A DNA stretch of 38,583 nucleotides, taken from the NCBI GenBank assembly GCA_020723205.1, contig DYJF01000014.1, positions 1 through 38,583 on the forward strand, given 5' to 3'. The position numbers and the translations under genes are program-made. Under the pieces are notes generated by a model that ran no database searches, was not told the DNA's origin, and was given only the letters and a program-made list of their open reading frames with translations. Position 1 is the first letter of the stretch. Every line of letters starts with the position of its first letter. The DNA is from Bdellovibrio sp. Lineage in GTDB: Bacteria; UBA10199; 2-02-FULL-44-16; DYJF01. This document shows, piece by piece, positions 1-9,842 of the stretch.

Positions 1-53
1 CCTGTCTTCTGCGGACCGTAGGTCTCCGTATCACCGCAGACGAGAATGGGTAT

Positions 54-99
54 GCAGACCAAAGGCGGCAGCCATTTATATACGCCGCCTTCAGTCTGC
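54..99. repeat. 16-bp-arm hairpin in the leader of the window
   Basis: Left arm 54-69 (GCAGAC, four bases, GGCGGC) pairs with right arm 84-99 (GCCGCC, four bases, GTCTGC). About 14 of 16 positions pair, around a 14-base AT-rich loop. It could terminate transcription entering from the left, although no long T-run follows, or it could be a dispersed palindrome. The rest of 1-290 is AT-rich (100-180 especially) and shows no gene; no convincing -35/-10 pair was found for the next gene. Confidence 0.55.
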
Positions 100-290
100 A
101 CATCTTTCACACCTATCATAACATATCGTAATCATTAAACAATATCAGTAAGTCAACTAAGATTGGGCGAGTTATTTAAGGGGCCACAGGCGTCCCCAAG
201 ATCTGTTTTTTGGGCGATTTAATAAGTACGCAACGTTTTCGCCGGGACCGCGATAAAAGTGCTGTAACAGATGTTTTTCGTGGGGTAGCG

Positions 291-3200
291 ATGATAAGCG
301 GCGGGGACAGGGACATAAGAAGTGTGACCGGAGGCGCAGGCGCGCCACCCGAAGATCTGCCCGCATCAACCCATCCTGATGCAGCAGGGGAAGAACCTGT
401 CGATCCACGACTGGCTGTCCTCGGCTACGCTGAAGCGCTTGTTTTCAGACAAGGTCACGTTTCCGCGGAAGGTCGCTCGTCATGGTTTCTGCTAAAGCTT
501 TTCTCTAATCTTGGAGTTCAACAATCCATAGTTCTTCGTGACGACGAGGCATCGATACGCAGAGTGCTAAACTACATCTTGCGAAAATATCTCGATGATG
601 ATCCAAATAAAATTGTACATTCCAACTCATTCGTCTACCGACCCAACTTCATCCTGCCGAACGGCACTGTGACCACAGGCCAGGCGATAATCAATGCTTA
701 TGCCAGATTTAAATACCCTGGAATGACTGCCGAAAATGCTGTTGAAGCGCTAGGTGGGGAAAGTGAAATTTTACGCATTTTAAGACAAGAGTTTGTATTC
801 GTATGGTCCGAGACGCCAAATGGTTTGAGTCGTGCGATGAGATATATCGTTGAGCAAGATATGCATGGTGATGCATCTGAGCTATTTTCTCCGGACTTCG
901 GATCAAGAACGTTCTCATTTCCCCATAAGCGTGATGTGAAAGGCGAAGGATTCATTGAGGCAGGTAAATGGATATTTGGATGGCATGATGTTGCTGATGA
1001 AGAGGTTTTACGACGGCTATACGACAAGGCATTCATAGTGCTCCAAGACGATAAATCTTCGGTACAAAGGGTTTTCAATTACGTATTGCACAAATATTTG
1101 AATGGCGATTCTGACAGAATTACTACAGGGGTATTTGCCGGGTCTAATTATGTTTTACCCAATGGCTCAAAGATAACGGGGCAGCTGATAATCAATGCCT
1201 ACGCCAAATCAATACATCCAGAGCTCGATGTTCGAGACGCTATCAGAGCGCTGGGCGGGGCAAGTGAGATATGTCGCATTCTCCGCGATGAACTCGTTGC
1301 TACGTGGTCGACGAGTTCCAATGGTCTGAGTCGAGCACTGAGATACATCGTTCAGCAGGATTTGAATGGCGACAGCTCACTAATATTTGATAGTGAGTTT
1401 AGATCGCGTGTATTCTCTTTTCCAGACGGGACACACGTTAATGGAGAACAATTTATTGAAGCGGAAAGACAATCTTTCTCATTGGAAGAGTTGACCGATG
1501 ACGAAGTTTTGCAGAGGATTCACGATAGAACATTTATCGTGTTAAAAGACGATGAGACATCGATTCGCAGGGTTCTTAATTACGTATTACGCCAATATTT
1601 TGATGACGACCCTGCTAGGATTTTAACTGTTTCAGAATTTCTTGAGCCGGACTCTCACTTTGTCTTACCAAATGGAACAAAAGTGACAGGTCTGGCAATA
1701 ATAAACGCTTACGCACGATCAAAGTTCCCCGCGATGCTCACCAATGACGCAGTCAAGGCAGCGGGCGGTCTTGCCGAGATATGTCGTATTTTGAGGGAAA
1801 ACTTTGTGAATGCGTGGTCGGAAACGCCGAACGGTTTGAGTCGGGCATTAAAATATATTGTCGAGCGCGATTTTGCCGGTGACAGTACTCAAATGTTTAA
1901 TTCGAATTTCAGATCAATGGAATTTTCCTTCCCCAATGGGCCAATGATCAACGGTGAAAGTTTTGTTGAAGCTGGCAAACGAGTTTTGTCATTGCCTGAT
2001 GCCACTGACAGAGAGGTCATGCAAGCACTACACGATAGGACGTTCATAACGCTTCAAGATGATGTAACTTCAGTGCGCAGAGTGCTAAATTACGCGCTTC
2101 GCCAATACTTGGAAGATGATCCAGCCAGAATTGTGTATTCTCCGCTATTCTTTGACGCCAATTTCATCCTGCCAAACGGTAAAAAAATTACGGGTAAGAT
2201 GATAGTATATGCTTATGCCAGATCAAGATTCCCAGGGATGAGCGGTGAAAAAGCGATCGAGTCGCTGGGCGGTCAAAGAGAGGTATGTCGCATTCTAAGA
2301 GAACAGCTCGTATCCACGTGGTCTGAGACACCAAACGGCCTTAGCCGCGCGTTGAGATATGTTGTCGAACATGTTTTGAGTGGTGATGTCTCCCAATTGT
2401 TCAATCCGAATTTCAAATCAAGAGTGTTCTCTTTTCCCGATGGAACAACGGTCAGGGGTGAACAGTTTGTGGATGTTGGAAGACGCGTTTTTTTATTGGG
2501 TGAAGCCACAGACAGAAAAGTCCTCCAGACACTACACGATAGGGCATTTGTTGTGCTCCAAGACGATTTGGCTTCGGTGCGTAGCGTGCTGAATTATGTA
2601 TTGCGAACACATGTGAACGACGATCTACATAGAATTCTATATGCGCCGTCATTTCTCCGTCCCCCCTCCGGTTTCATCTTGCCTGATGGCACTAAGACAT
2701 CGGGTGTGGCAATAATTGGTGCCTATGCAAGATCAAGACATCCCGGCATGCGTACTGCTGATGCGATTAAAGCAGCTGGTGGTATTGGCGAGATTGTCCG
2801 CTTTTTGAGAGAGGAACTTGTAAATATTTGGTCCGAAACGCCAAATGGTTTGAGTCGTGCAATGAGATATGTTGTTGAACACTATTTGAACGGCGATGAC
2901 TCGATTGTGTTTCATAGTGATTTCAGATCACGAGTATTTTCTTTTCCCGGTGGCATTGCGGTTAAAGGTGATCAATTCATTGGAGTGGGGCGAGAGGCAT
3001 TTTTGCTACCTGATGCATCAGATACCGATATTTTACAGGCTATTTACAACAAAGCATTCGTAGTGCTGCAAGATAACGAACGTTCGGTACTAAATGTGCT
3101 CAACTATATCCTGCGTCAATATCTGAATGATGATCTGGAAAGAATTAGAAATGCTCCATCATTCCGTCAACCCCACTTTATCTTGCCTGATGGGTCAGAA

Positions 3201-6200
3201 ATCAGAGCGAGGATGATAATCAATGCCTATGCGAGATCAAAATACGCGGGAATGAGTAGTGTAGATGCGGTTAAAGCCATGGGTGGTGAAAGTGAGATAC
3301 TTCGTATTTTGAAAGAAAAGCTCGCTTTCACTTGGTCGGATACGCCAATGGGCATGAGTCGTCTTGTGAGATACGTTGTTGAAAATCATCTCAATGGTGA
3401 CACATCACGGCTCTTCGATCCGAGTTTCGAATCTGGCATATTCTCTTTTCCCAATGGCACAACGGTCAGTGGTAAAGAATTTATTGACGCAGGGAGACAC
3501 GCATTTTCGATGGAGGAGGCAACAGATGAAGAGGTGTTACAGCGGATGTATGAAGCGGCATTTGTTGTGCTTCAGGATGACGAGGATTCGATACGAAGAG
3601 TTCTGACTTATATCTTCCATAAATATCTTGGTGATGACCATCAATCCTTTGCAAAATCGAACGAATTTCTTGGCAAAGAATTTGCCATGCCAAACGGTAA
3701 ACCATTAACCTTTAACATGATACTGTCAGCCATCAGAAGAGTAGAATACCCCGATGCTTCGCAAGCGCAAATAAGTGTGTCGATACTTCTTCAATTGGCC
3801 ATAGAAAAATACTTAGGCCTCACGTCTCCGGATTTGAGCAAGATAGGAGAGCTACCCGGGATAGAAGCCGTGAGATCTCCGGCTGATATTCTCATGCTTG
3901 TTCATACGCTCCTGCCTGATAGCAAGAGGGCCTCGCCGGAGGATATTTTTGCCGCGTACCGTGCATTAAACCTTGGGGAGGCGGGTATTGAGCCGCCAGA
4001 ACCCACGCCAGATAGTGACTTGCCCGTGCCCGGACCGACGGACGTGCTGCCGGAACCTGGACCGCAAATATTTATTGAGGCGTTCAGTCCTGATGTCAGT
4101 GTGAGCGGCGAACAGATCGTACGTCTGGCGGATATCTATATAAATCTCCTCTATCAGGAATTTTCGGGGTCACCCGACGACGTGATTCCATATCTGGAGC
4201 GTCTCATTGCCGAGAATGACAACCCGACGCGCGCAATGTTTTATAACTACGCAATGACGCATTTTAAAAAAATTCAGAAAATAACTGTCAGGAATATAAA
4301 GACCACGCTACGGCCGTATCAGCGCGAGGCCATAAAATTCTTACGGGAGCGCAACGGTGCTTTGCTCGCGGACGAACCAGGGATGGGTAAGACCGTGGAG
4401 ATTTTGGCCGCCACTCAAAGTGTTCGCGCACGACGTGTGCTGATTCTCACGCATCCGCGCGTTGTAAGCACGTGGAATGAGGAAATAGAGAAGCACTTTG
4501 AAGACGTGCCGGGCCATATCGTTTTAGGTTCTGGTGCCAAAAGGAGGTTTGCTAATCGCGAGGCAAACAGTAAATTTTTCGAGCGATTGAATTCCGCTAC
4601 ATACATAATCGTTAATTATGAAGCCCTGCGCGAGAAAAAGGGCTTTGAGGGAACAAATCCTCTCCTTGCTTATCTTAAGAGCGAGGCAGATATCGACACA
4701 ATCGTCGTAGACGAGTTTCAGAACGTGGACAATCCCCATGAGGAAAACCAGCAGGCGGAGGCGGCCAGACAGCTGAATGCCCGGAGACGCTGGATTGTTT
4801 CTGCCTCCCCCTATCAGAGCAAGATAGAGAACCTTTTTGTGGCCCTTAGCTATATTGCTCCGGATATCTTCATTCCTGAAAAGGACAATGGAACAGAAAG
4901 CGCAGTGCCGGAAAAACCCGAAAATGTTGCCAAACAGGCATTTAAACCGGTGACGCTTAAGGCGTTCCGCAAACTAGTCAAAGCAAGAGACGAAGATTCG
5001 CTTCGGACTTTGAATGCTCTGCTCAACCAGTACATGATCCGCCGCATTAAAAGTCAGGCGCTGGGTACAGCCGATCGGGCACAGCCGCTTGAGACACAAC
5101 GGGGCCGTCTTCCAGAAATGGTCTATGTCCCGTATAGGGATGAAGGTGCCTACCAACTGACCGAAGATCACGCCCGACTGATGGCCGAGATGATAAATAA
5201 CTTCAAGGGCTGGGCTGAGCGCTACAACGCATGGGCACGCAAGTACAACAAAGCCCTAAGGAAATCCGGAGGCGACCCAAAGGAAGAGCGAACCGAAGTG
5301 GATCTGGAAAATCTCAACCCCTTGAGCAAATTAGTGTGGCTCAAGGAGGCGATGGCCGATCCCGAGTATTTCGGCTTGGGCGCAAACGAGACCTTCCATG
5401 AAAAACTTGATGAATTGATCGGGAAATATGTAGCGCAAGGGAAAAAAGTCATACTCTTTGCAAATTACACGAGGGTCATTGATTCGCTTTGGAAAAGATA
5501 TTTTCATAGATACGGCGCGGTAAGGATGGACGGAACTGTGACAAGTCAGGAGCAGGAGGAGTCGCGCCGCAAATTCAACGTCGATGGTCTATACAGGTTG
5601 ATGGTTGCAAATCCCAGGAGCGGCGGAGTGGGGATCAACCTTCCGGCTGCTGACGCCATCATATATATAGGACAGCCCCAAACTTATGTGTGGCGCTACC
5701 AATCCGAACACCGCGCCAATCGTGCTGATCCGAACTATGTGAAGGCAGAGGTGCGGCTCATAGACATGGTCGGCCAATACCCACAAGCTTTTTTGGACCA
5801 GTTGAGTGAAAAGGAGAGAAAATTTCTTGATGTGGGGACAGTTGCAGAGATCGAGTACCGCATTTTATCAAGAAGAAGAATGGAATTTGAAGTTGTGATG
5901 AACGGAGTCCCGAGCCACAGAGAATTTGAGAGAAGCATCGAGCATTCGATCACAGGCGCTCTTGGATGGAGTGATTCTGATGATACCACTGAAGATCTGA
6001 CTTTGGAAGATCTTGTCGAGGAGAATCAGGGTGGTGAGAATAACGGCAACGGCAGCGATAACGGCAACGGGGGTTCCTCCATTCCGCCACCGCCGCAATC
6101 CACGCCCCCTCCGGCGCCTGAAACGCCGCCCACGCCGTCAGATAGCTCCGCCGCAGGGGTTACTGTAAGCGGTTTGGATGAAACATCGGAGGCATTGCCG

Positions 6201-6398
6201 GTAGAGATCGGTTCTTTAATGGAGACCGGCGAAGAGCCGGTCCATTTTGATGTTCAAACCGCTGCCGCACGGACCTATGCCGGTGGTGTCAGACACGGTA
6301 TCAACACTCAACTGCTTAGCGCCCGCACATTCATGACCTCCGCGCGCGCGCTCCCCATGCACGCCATGCCTCTCATGCGCTTCGCAACGGCCCTCTGA
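291..6398 (+). CDS. Giant repeat protein fused to a SNF2-family ATPase/helicase
   Basis: About 2035 aa. Residues ~75-1190 hold six full and one partial ~168-aa repeats (hallmarks RRVLNYxLRxYLxDD, F-LPNGT-ITG-IINAYA, SETPNGLSRALRYIV, FSFPDGT-V-GEQFIEAGR). A Pro-rich linker (~1230-1260) follows, then a SNF2-type motor: LRPYQREAIKF (~1340), Walker A DEPGMGKT (~1361), motif II DEFQ (~1474), motif III SASP (~1504), and a C-terminal helicase lobe with GGVGINLPAAD (~1778) and QSEHRANR (~1804). The last ~170 residues are acidic, then Gly/Asn/Pro-rich, with a hydrophobic Met/Pro/Leu end. SNF2 proteins translocate on double-stranded DNA using ATP; the repeat family is not one I recognise. ATG at 291 is preferred because the unrelated protein encoded at 21131-23221 also starts MISGG; an in-frame TTG at 210 is the alternative. 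No signal peptide is seen. The gene is AT-richer than its neighbours, and its 3' end overlaps the convergent moeA by 26 bp. Confidence 0.9.
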   Translation: MISGGDRDIRSVTGGAGAPPEDLPASTHPDAAGEEPVDPRLAVLGYAEALVFRQGHVSAEGRSSWFLLKLFSNLGVQQSIVLRDDEASIRRVLNYILRKYLDDDPNKIVHSNSFVYRPNFILPNGTVTTGQAIINAYARFKYPGMTAENAVEALGGESEILRILRQEFVFVWSETPNGLSRAMRYIVEQDMHGDASELFSPDFGSRTFSFPHKRDVKGEGFIEAGKWIFGWHDVADEEVLRRLYDKAFIVLQDDKSSVQRVFNYVLHKYLNGDSDRITTGVFAGSNYVLPNGSKITGQLIINAYAKSIHPELDVRDAIRALGGASEICRILRDELVATWSTSSNGLSRALRYIVQQDLNGDSSLIFDSEFRSRVFSFPDGTHVNGEQFIEAERQSFSLEELTDDEVLQRIHDRTFIVLKDDETSIRRVLNYVLRQYFDDDPARILTVSEFLEPDSHFVLPNGTKVTGLAIINAYARSKFPAMLTNDAVKAAGGLAEICRILRENFVNAWSETPNGLSRALKYIVERDFAGDSTQMFNSNFRSMEFSFPNGPMINGESFVEAGKRVLSLPDATDREVMQALHDRTFITLQDDVTSVRRVLNYALRQYLEDDPARIVYSPLFFDANFILPNGKKITGKMIVYAYARSRFPGMSGEKAIESLGGQREVCRILREQLVSTWSETPNGLSRALRYVVEHVLSGDVSQLFNPNFKSRVFSFPDGTTVRGEQFVDVGRRVFLLGEATDRKVLQTLHDRAFVVLQDDLASVRSVLNYVLRTHVNDDLHRILYAPSFLRPPSGFILPDGTKTSGVAIIGAYARSRHPGMRTADAIKAAGGIGEIVRFLREELVNIWSETPNGLSRAMRYVVEHYLNGDDSIVFHSDFRSRVFSFPGGIAVKGDQFIGVGREAFLLPDASDTDILQAIYNKAFVVLQDNERSVLNVLNYILRQYLNDDLERIRNAPSFRQPHFILPDGSEIRARMIINAYARSKYAGMSSVDAVKAMGGESEILRILKEKLAFTWSDTPMGMSRLVRYVVENHLNGDTSRLFDPSFESGIFSFPNGTTVSGKEFIDAGRHAFSMEEATDEEVLQRMYEAAFVVLQDDEDSIRRVLTYIFHKYLGDDHQSFAKSNEFLGKEFAMPNGKPLTFNMILSAIRRVEYPDASQAQISVSILLQLAIEKYLGLTSPDLSKIGELPGIEAVRSPADILMLVHTLLPDSKRASPEDIFAAYRALNLGEAGIEPPEPTPDSDLPVPGPTDVLPEPGPQIFIEAFSPDVSVSGEQIVRLADIYINLLYQEFSGSPDDVIPYLERLIAENDNPTRAMFYNYAMTHFKKIQKITVRNIKTTLRPYQREAIKFLRERNGALLADEPGMGKTVEILAATQSVRARRVLILTHPRVVSTWNEEIEKHFEDVPGHIVLGSGAKRRFANREANSKFFERLNSATYIIVNYEALREKKGFEGTNPLLAYLKSEADIDTIVVDEFQNVDNPHEENQQAEAARQLNARRRWIVSASPYQSKIENLFVALSYIAPDIFIPEKDNGTESAVPEKPENVAKQAFKPVTLKAFRKLVKARDEDSLRTLNALLNQYMIRRIKSQALGTADRAQPLETQRGRLPEMVYVPYRDEGAYQLTEDHARLMAEMINNFKGWAERYNAWARKYNKALRKSGGDPKEERTEVDLENLNPLSKLVWLKEAMADPEYFGLGANETFHEKLDELIGKYVAQGKKVILFANYTRVIDSLWKRYFHRYGAVRMDGTVTSQEQEESRRKFNVDGLYRLMVANPRSGGVGINLPAADAIIYIGQPQTYVWRYQSEHRANRADPNYVKAEVRLIDMVGQYPQAFLDQLSEKERKFLDVGTVAEIEYRILSRRRMEFEVVMNGVPSHREFERSIEHSITGALGWSDSDDTTEDLTLEDLVEENQGGENNGNGSDNGNGGSSIPPPPQSTPPPAPETPPTPSDSSAAGVTVSGLDETSEALPVEIGSLMETGEEPVHFDVQTAAARTYAGGVRHGINTQLLSARTFMTSARALPMHAMPLMRFATAL

Positions 6399-7599
6399 AC
6401 AAATGCCACACCTCCACGGTGTTGCCGGAGGGTTCGGCGCCTTCGCCGGCGGGGATGCGGGCGATGCAGTTCGCGGCGAGAGCCGGCTTGAAATGAGCGG
6501 AACTCTGCGGCGACGACGCGGCGACGAGGGCTGTCCCGTTTTCGAAGGAGAGCCGCGCCAAGAGGAACTGCTCGCGCTCGCGGTCGCGCCGGACGTCGTT
6601 CGCAAGCTTCGCGCTGATGCGCCTTTCGTCCGCGCCTGAAACCCCCATCATCTTTCTTATCGCGGGACGGACGAAGAGCTCGAACGCGTTCATCGTGGAT
6701 ATGGGATTTCCCGGAAGGCCGAAGACCGGCTTTCCCTCGAGCGTGCCGAACGCGAGCGGCTTTCCGGGTTTGATGGCGACCTTCCAGAATATCTCCTTCC
6801 AGCCCATGTTCGAAAGCACGCCGCGGTTCAAGTCGTAATCGCCCGCTGAAACGCCGCCCGTCATGAGTATCATGTCGAAACCGATCGCCTCGCAAAGTTT
6901 TTCCGCGATGGCCTTCGCGTCGTCCCTCACGGCCCCAAGATCGAAGGGGACCGCTCCGGCGCCCTTGACCGACGCCGCAAGCATCGGGGAGCTTGAGTTG
7001 TATATCCGGCCCGCGGAGAGGATCGTGCCCGGCGGCGCCAGCTCGTCGCCCGTCGCGATTATGGCGACCTTGGCGCGCTTCACGGCGCTTACTTCCTCGA
7101 ACCCCTGGCTTGCAAGCGCCATGATATGCGCGGCGCCGAGAAACTCTCCCTTCGCGATGATCGTCTCCCCCTGCCTTATGTCTTCGCCGGCGAAGCGCAC
7201 GAACTCTCCCTTTTCCGGCGCGTGAAAAAACTTCACGTTTGCTCCCGAACACTCCGTGTCCTCCACCGCGATGACGGCGTCCGCCCCCGCGGGCAGAGGC
7301 GCGCCGGTCATGATGCGCATCGCAGAGCCGCTTTTCAGAGGCGCTGTCGAAATTTTTCCGGCGGGGATGTCCCCTGCGACGTCGAGCGTGATGGGGTTCT
7401 CCTTGGAGGCGCCCAAGAGATCTTTCGCGATCACCGCGAAGCCGTCCATCTGCGAGTTATTGAAGAGGGGACTTGGAAATTCCGAGCGGACGTCGGATGC
7501 GGCGGAGAGGCCCCACGCGTCGTGGAGCTTCACGCCGGCGCTTCCCAGCGCGCGAACGTTTTCAAGAACGAGCTTTATGGCATCGTCAAATGGTGTCAT
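6373..7599 (-). CDS. moeA: Molybdopterin molybdenumtransferase MoeA
   Basis: MoeA inserts molybdate into adenylated molybdopterin, the last step of molybdenum cofactor synthesis, in the cytoplasm. The 408-aa length fits the family (about 400-410). Family signatures run in order: NSQMDGFAV near residue 48, the GEDIRQGE segment in the middle, TGGVSAGDYD in the MoCF-like nucleotide-binding domain, then PGKPLAFG and GLPGNP, and a C-terminal domain IV. Its start overlaps the end of the upstream aldolase gene by 14 bp, so the two are probably translationally coupled. Its 3' end runs 26 bp into the convergent giant gene. No other cofactor-synthesis gene is in the window, so the pairing with an aldolase is not explained by pathway. 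Confidence 0.96.
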   Translation of the reverse strand: MTPFDDAIKLVLENVRALGSAGVKLHDAWGLSAASDVRSEFPSPLFNNSQMDGFAVIAKDLLGASKENPITLDVAGDIPAGKISTAPLKSGSAMRIMTGAPLPAGADAVIAVEDTECSGANVKFFHAPEKGEFVRFAGEDIRQGETIIAKGEFLGAAHIMALASQGFEEVSAVKRAKVAIIATGDELAPPGTILSAGRIYNSSSPMLAASVKGAGAVPFDLGAVRDDAKAIAEKLCEAIGFDMILMTGGVSAGDYDLNRGVLSNMGWKEIFWKVAIKPGKPLAFGTLEGKPVFGLPGNPISTMNAFELFVRPAIRKMMGVSGADERRISAKLANDVRRDREREQFLLARLSFENGTALVAASSPQSSAHFKPALAANCIARIPAGEGAEPSGNTVEVWHLFRGPLRSA

Positions 7600-8656
7600 C
7601 TTTCATCGCCTTTATCGCCTTATCTATCCCGTACTTCTTGAATATCCTTTCGGGGTCGCCGCCGAAGTGGCGGATGGTCTCGGCCACCTGCCTGAAATCC
7701 ACCTCCGTCATGTCCTTGTGGGCGGCGAGCCGTCTTATGAAATCGGTGAAGCCGGCGCCGGAATCCTTCGCGAGGAGCTCGAAGAGCGACATGGGATAAA
7801 GATCTATGTTCGCGTCGCCCGTCGTTATGTCCATGCGCGAGATTCCTTTTTGCGCGGGCATGACCGGTTCGATGAATTTTTCCGCGGCCTGAAGGAGGAG
7901 GTCCAGATCTATCCCCTTCGCCAGCCCCATCCGCTTCATCAAGGATACGAGCGCCTCAAGCTGCGCGTTGCCGGACGCGCGTCCCATGCCGCGCAAGCTT
8001 GCGTCCACCGCGTCGGCGCCTGCCTCGATCGCGGCCACGGTGTTGGCCACGGCCAGCCCAAGATTGTTGTGGCCGTGGAAACCCACCTTGACGGAGAGGC
8101 GCTCTTTCATCTGCGATATCAGCTTTTTCACTTCGTTCGGCATGAAGTGGCCCGCCGTGTCCACCACATAGACGGTGGACGCGCCCATTTTCTCCACAGT
8201 CGCGGCGGCTTCGAGGAATTTTTTCGGATCGAGGCGCGACGCGCGCATCATCTGGAAGAAACAATCTATGTTCAGCTTCTTGGCGTAGGCGAGGTTTGGT
8301 TCGACCGCGCGCACGTTGTCACAATTGGCGGCGAAGCGGATGAAGTCCACATGCTTCGCCACCGAATCTATGTCGCGTTTTTTTGTCACGACGTCGGGGC
8401 CCGCTATGACGCCCACCTTCGCTTGCTTCACCGCCTGCTTCGCCGCCTCGACGTATTCGCGGTCGGACGCGGCGGCGGCGATGCCGAGATTCTCGCGCGC
8501 GCCCAGACCGCAGCCGTGGCTCACCTCTATCATCTGGATGCCTGCTTTATCCAGCGCGGCGGATATCTCCGCCACCTGCGCGGGTTTGTACTTGTAGTCT
8601 ATGGCGTAGCTGCCGTCGCGGATGGTCACGTCGAGAATCTGAACTTCTTTTGTCAT
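7586..8656 (-). CDS. HMGL-type (DRE-TIM) aldolase, 4-hydroxy-2-oxovalerate aldolase-like
   Basis: The protein is a 356-aa TIM-barrel metal-dependent C-C lyase or ligase. The N-terminal strand carries DVTIRDGSY (Arg-Asp pair plus metal Asp). FHGHNNLGLAVANT supplies the two metal-binding His, and the following DASLRGMGRASGNAQLE segment is typical of 4-hydroxy-2-oxovalerate aldolases. In DmpG/BphI the RDG motif is followed by a catalytic His (RDGMH); here that place is Tyr (RDGSY), as in less characterised HMGL aldolases, so the substrate is uncertain. No acylating aldehyde dehydrogenase partner is adjacent. ATG at 8656 is chosen, with a G-rich stretch just upstream; an in-frame GTG at 8686 would add ten residues. 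It overlaps moeA by 14 bp and is probably the first gene of that pair. Confidence 0.88.
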   Translation of the reverse strand: MTKEVQILDVTIRDGSYAIDYKYKPAQVAEISAALDKAGIQMIEVSHGCGLGARENLGIAAAASDREYVEAAKQAVKQAKVGVIAGPDVVTKKRDIDSVAKHVDFIRFAANCDNVRAVEPNLAYAKKLNIDCFFQMMRASRLDPKKFLEAAATVEKMGASTVYVVDTAGHFMPNEVKKLISQMKERLSVKVGFHGHNNLGLAVANTVAAIEAGADAVDASLRGMGRASGNAQLEALVSLMKRMGLAKGIDLDLLLQAAEKFIEPVMPAQKGISRMDITTGDANIDLYPMSLFELLAKDSGAGFTDFIRRLAAHKDMTEVDFRQVAETIRHFGGDPERIFKKYGIDKAIKAMKDDTI

Positions 8657-8732
8657 CGCGGGGTCCCCCCGATAAGTGTCGGACACTTAATTACAACGTT
8701 TCGCGCGCCGTGCCAACGCAAAACTCTTTGTC

Positions 8733-8762
8733 TTGACCGGCCTTGGGGATGGGCTGTAATCT
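8733..8762 (+). promoter_or_regulatory. Possible sigma70-type promoter
   Basis: TTGACC (8733-8738) and TAATCT (8757-8762) are 18 bases apart. They lie in the divergent gap between the aldolase gene and the metallo-hydrolase gene. The predicted start of transcription falls at or near the ATG at 8769, and no Shine-Dalgarno sequence is visible there. The -10 match is weak, so this is tentative. Confidence 0.3.
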
Positions 8763-8768
8763 CGTCAC

Positions 8769-9839
8769 ATGTTCGGAAGGGGTTCCTTCAGGTTTCGCCC
8801 ACTCACTTGGATATTGGCGGGCATATTTACGCTCCTTTTGGGCGTCATGGCCCTCGGCTGCTTCTGGTTCTCCGCCCCGCCGTATCACGGCCCCGCGTCG
8901 GGCCATTTCGACGGAAAGCAGTTCCATAATCTCGTGGCGACAGAGCACGGCCGCTTCTTTGGCTTTCTCAAATGGATATGGACGAGGGAGCCGGGCCTAT
9001 GGCTTCCGCTTCGCGAGGCGCCCTCCGGAGCGCCGCCGCCGCCCGAGAGGGTCGAAGGGGCAGTGCTTCGCGTCACGTTCGTGGGCCACTCGACGGTCCT
9101 CATACAGACGGGGGGCCTAAACATCTTAACCGATCCGGTCTGGTCGGAGCGCATCGGCCCCGTTTCGTGGGCGGGTCCCAAGCGCCACGTCACGCCGGGC
9201 GTCAAATTTGAGGATCTGCCGCCGATAGACGTCGTCCTTATCAGCCACGACCATTACGACCACATGGACCTCCCTACGCTGAAAGAGCTTGAAGAGAGGT
9301 TCCATCCCGCCTTCTTCACGGGGCTGGGCAACAGGAAGATGCTGAAGGACGCCGGTCTTAGCCGCGTGCACGAGATGGACTGGTGGGATTCTTCAAAGAT
9401 GGGAGGCGGCGTGTCGGTGACGTTCGTTCCGTCGCAGCACTTCTCATCGCGCAGCTACTGCGACCGCGACCGCACGCTCTGGGGCGGGTTCGTGGTCGGC
9501 TCGGAGGACGGGCCGATCTATTTCGCGAGCGACACCGGCATGGGACCGCATTTCGACATGATAAAGGAGAGATTCGGCGCCCCGCGGCTGGCCTTCCTTC
9601 CGATCGCCGCATTTCTGCCGCGCTGGTTCATGGGCAGGGTTCACCTCTCGCCGGAAGATGCTGTGGACGTACACAAAATGCTCGGCGCCGGTATGAGTAT
9701 CCCCGTACACTTCGGCACGTTCCGCTTGGGAGACGATGGTCAGTATGAGGCGGTGGAGCGGCTTTCAAACGCGCTGATCGAAAGGGAGATCAGGAATTTC
9801 CGCATCCTGAAGCCGGGCGAGGGCATGGATATACCTTAA
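8769..9839 (+). CDS. NAPE-PLD/UlaG-like metallo-beta-lactamase-fold hydrolase, membrane-anchored
   Basis: 356 aa. One N-terminal transmembrane helix (about residues 12-36) precedes an MBL-fold domain. The metal site is visible: HDHYDHMD in the middle of the protein, then His in PSQHFSS, Asp in ASDTGMG and His in PVHFGTF. Together with VGHSTVLIQ and LTDPVWSER this matches the N-acyl-phosphatidylethanolamine phospholipase D / RomA group, which hydrolyses phosphodiester or lipid-like substrates. The anchor suggests action at the inner membrane facing the periplasm. The true substrate is unknown. No clear Shine-Dalgarno precedes the ATG, but this start keeps the membrane anchor intact. Confidence 0.88.
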   Translation: MFGRGSFRFRPLTWILAGIFTLLLGVMALGCFWFSAPPYHGPASGHFDGKQFHNLVATEHGRFFGFLKWIWTREPGLWLPLREAPSGAPPPPERVEGAVLRVTFVGHSTVLIQTGGLNILTDPVWSERIGPVSWAGPKRHVTPGVKFEDLPPIDVVLISHDHYDHMDLPTLKELEERFHPAFFTGLGNRKMLKDAGLSRVHEMDWWDSSKMGGGVSVTFVPSQHFSSRSYCDRDRTLWGGFVVGSEDGPIYFASDTGMGPHFDMIKERFGAPRLAFLPIAAFLPRWFMGRVHLSPEDAVDVHKMLGAGMSIPVHFGTFRLGDDGQYEAVERLSNALIEREIRNFRILKPGEGMDIP

Positions 9840-9842
9840 GGA

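Noticed and set aside
210-290. TTG start of the giant gene
   Set aside because: Possible, but ATG at 291 has a G-rich upstream stretch and gives the MISGG start shared with the protein encoded at 21131-23221.
6308-7252. Long open frame on the minus strand in another frame of moeA (314 codons)
   Set aside because: It lies entirely over moeA or the giant gene's end, is very Arg-rich, has no family pattern and comes from high-GC codon structure.
7256-8929. 557-codon plus-strand open frame
   Set aside because: It is antisense to the aldolase and moeA, His/Arg-rich without any motif, and typical of shadow frames in GC-rich genes.
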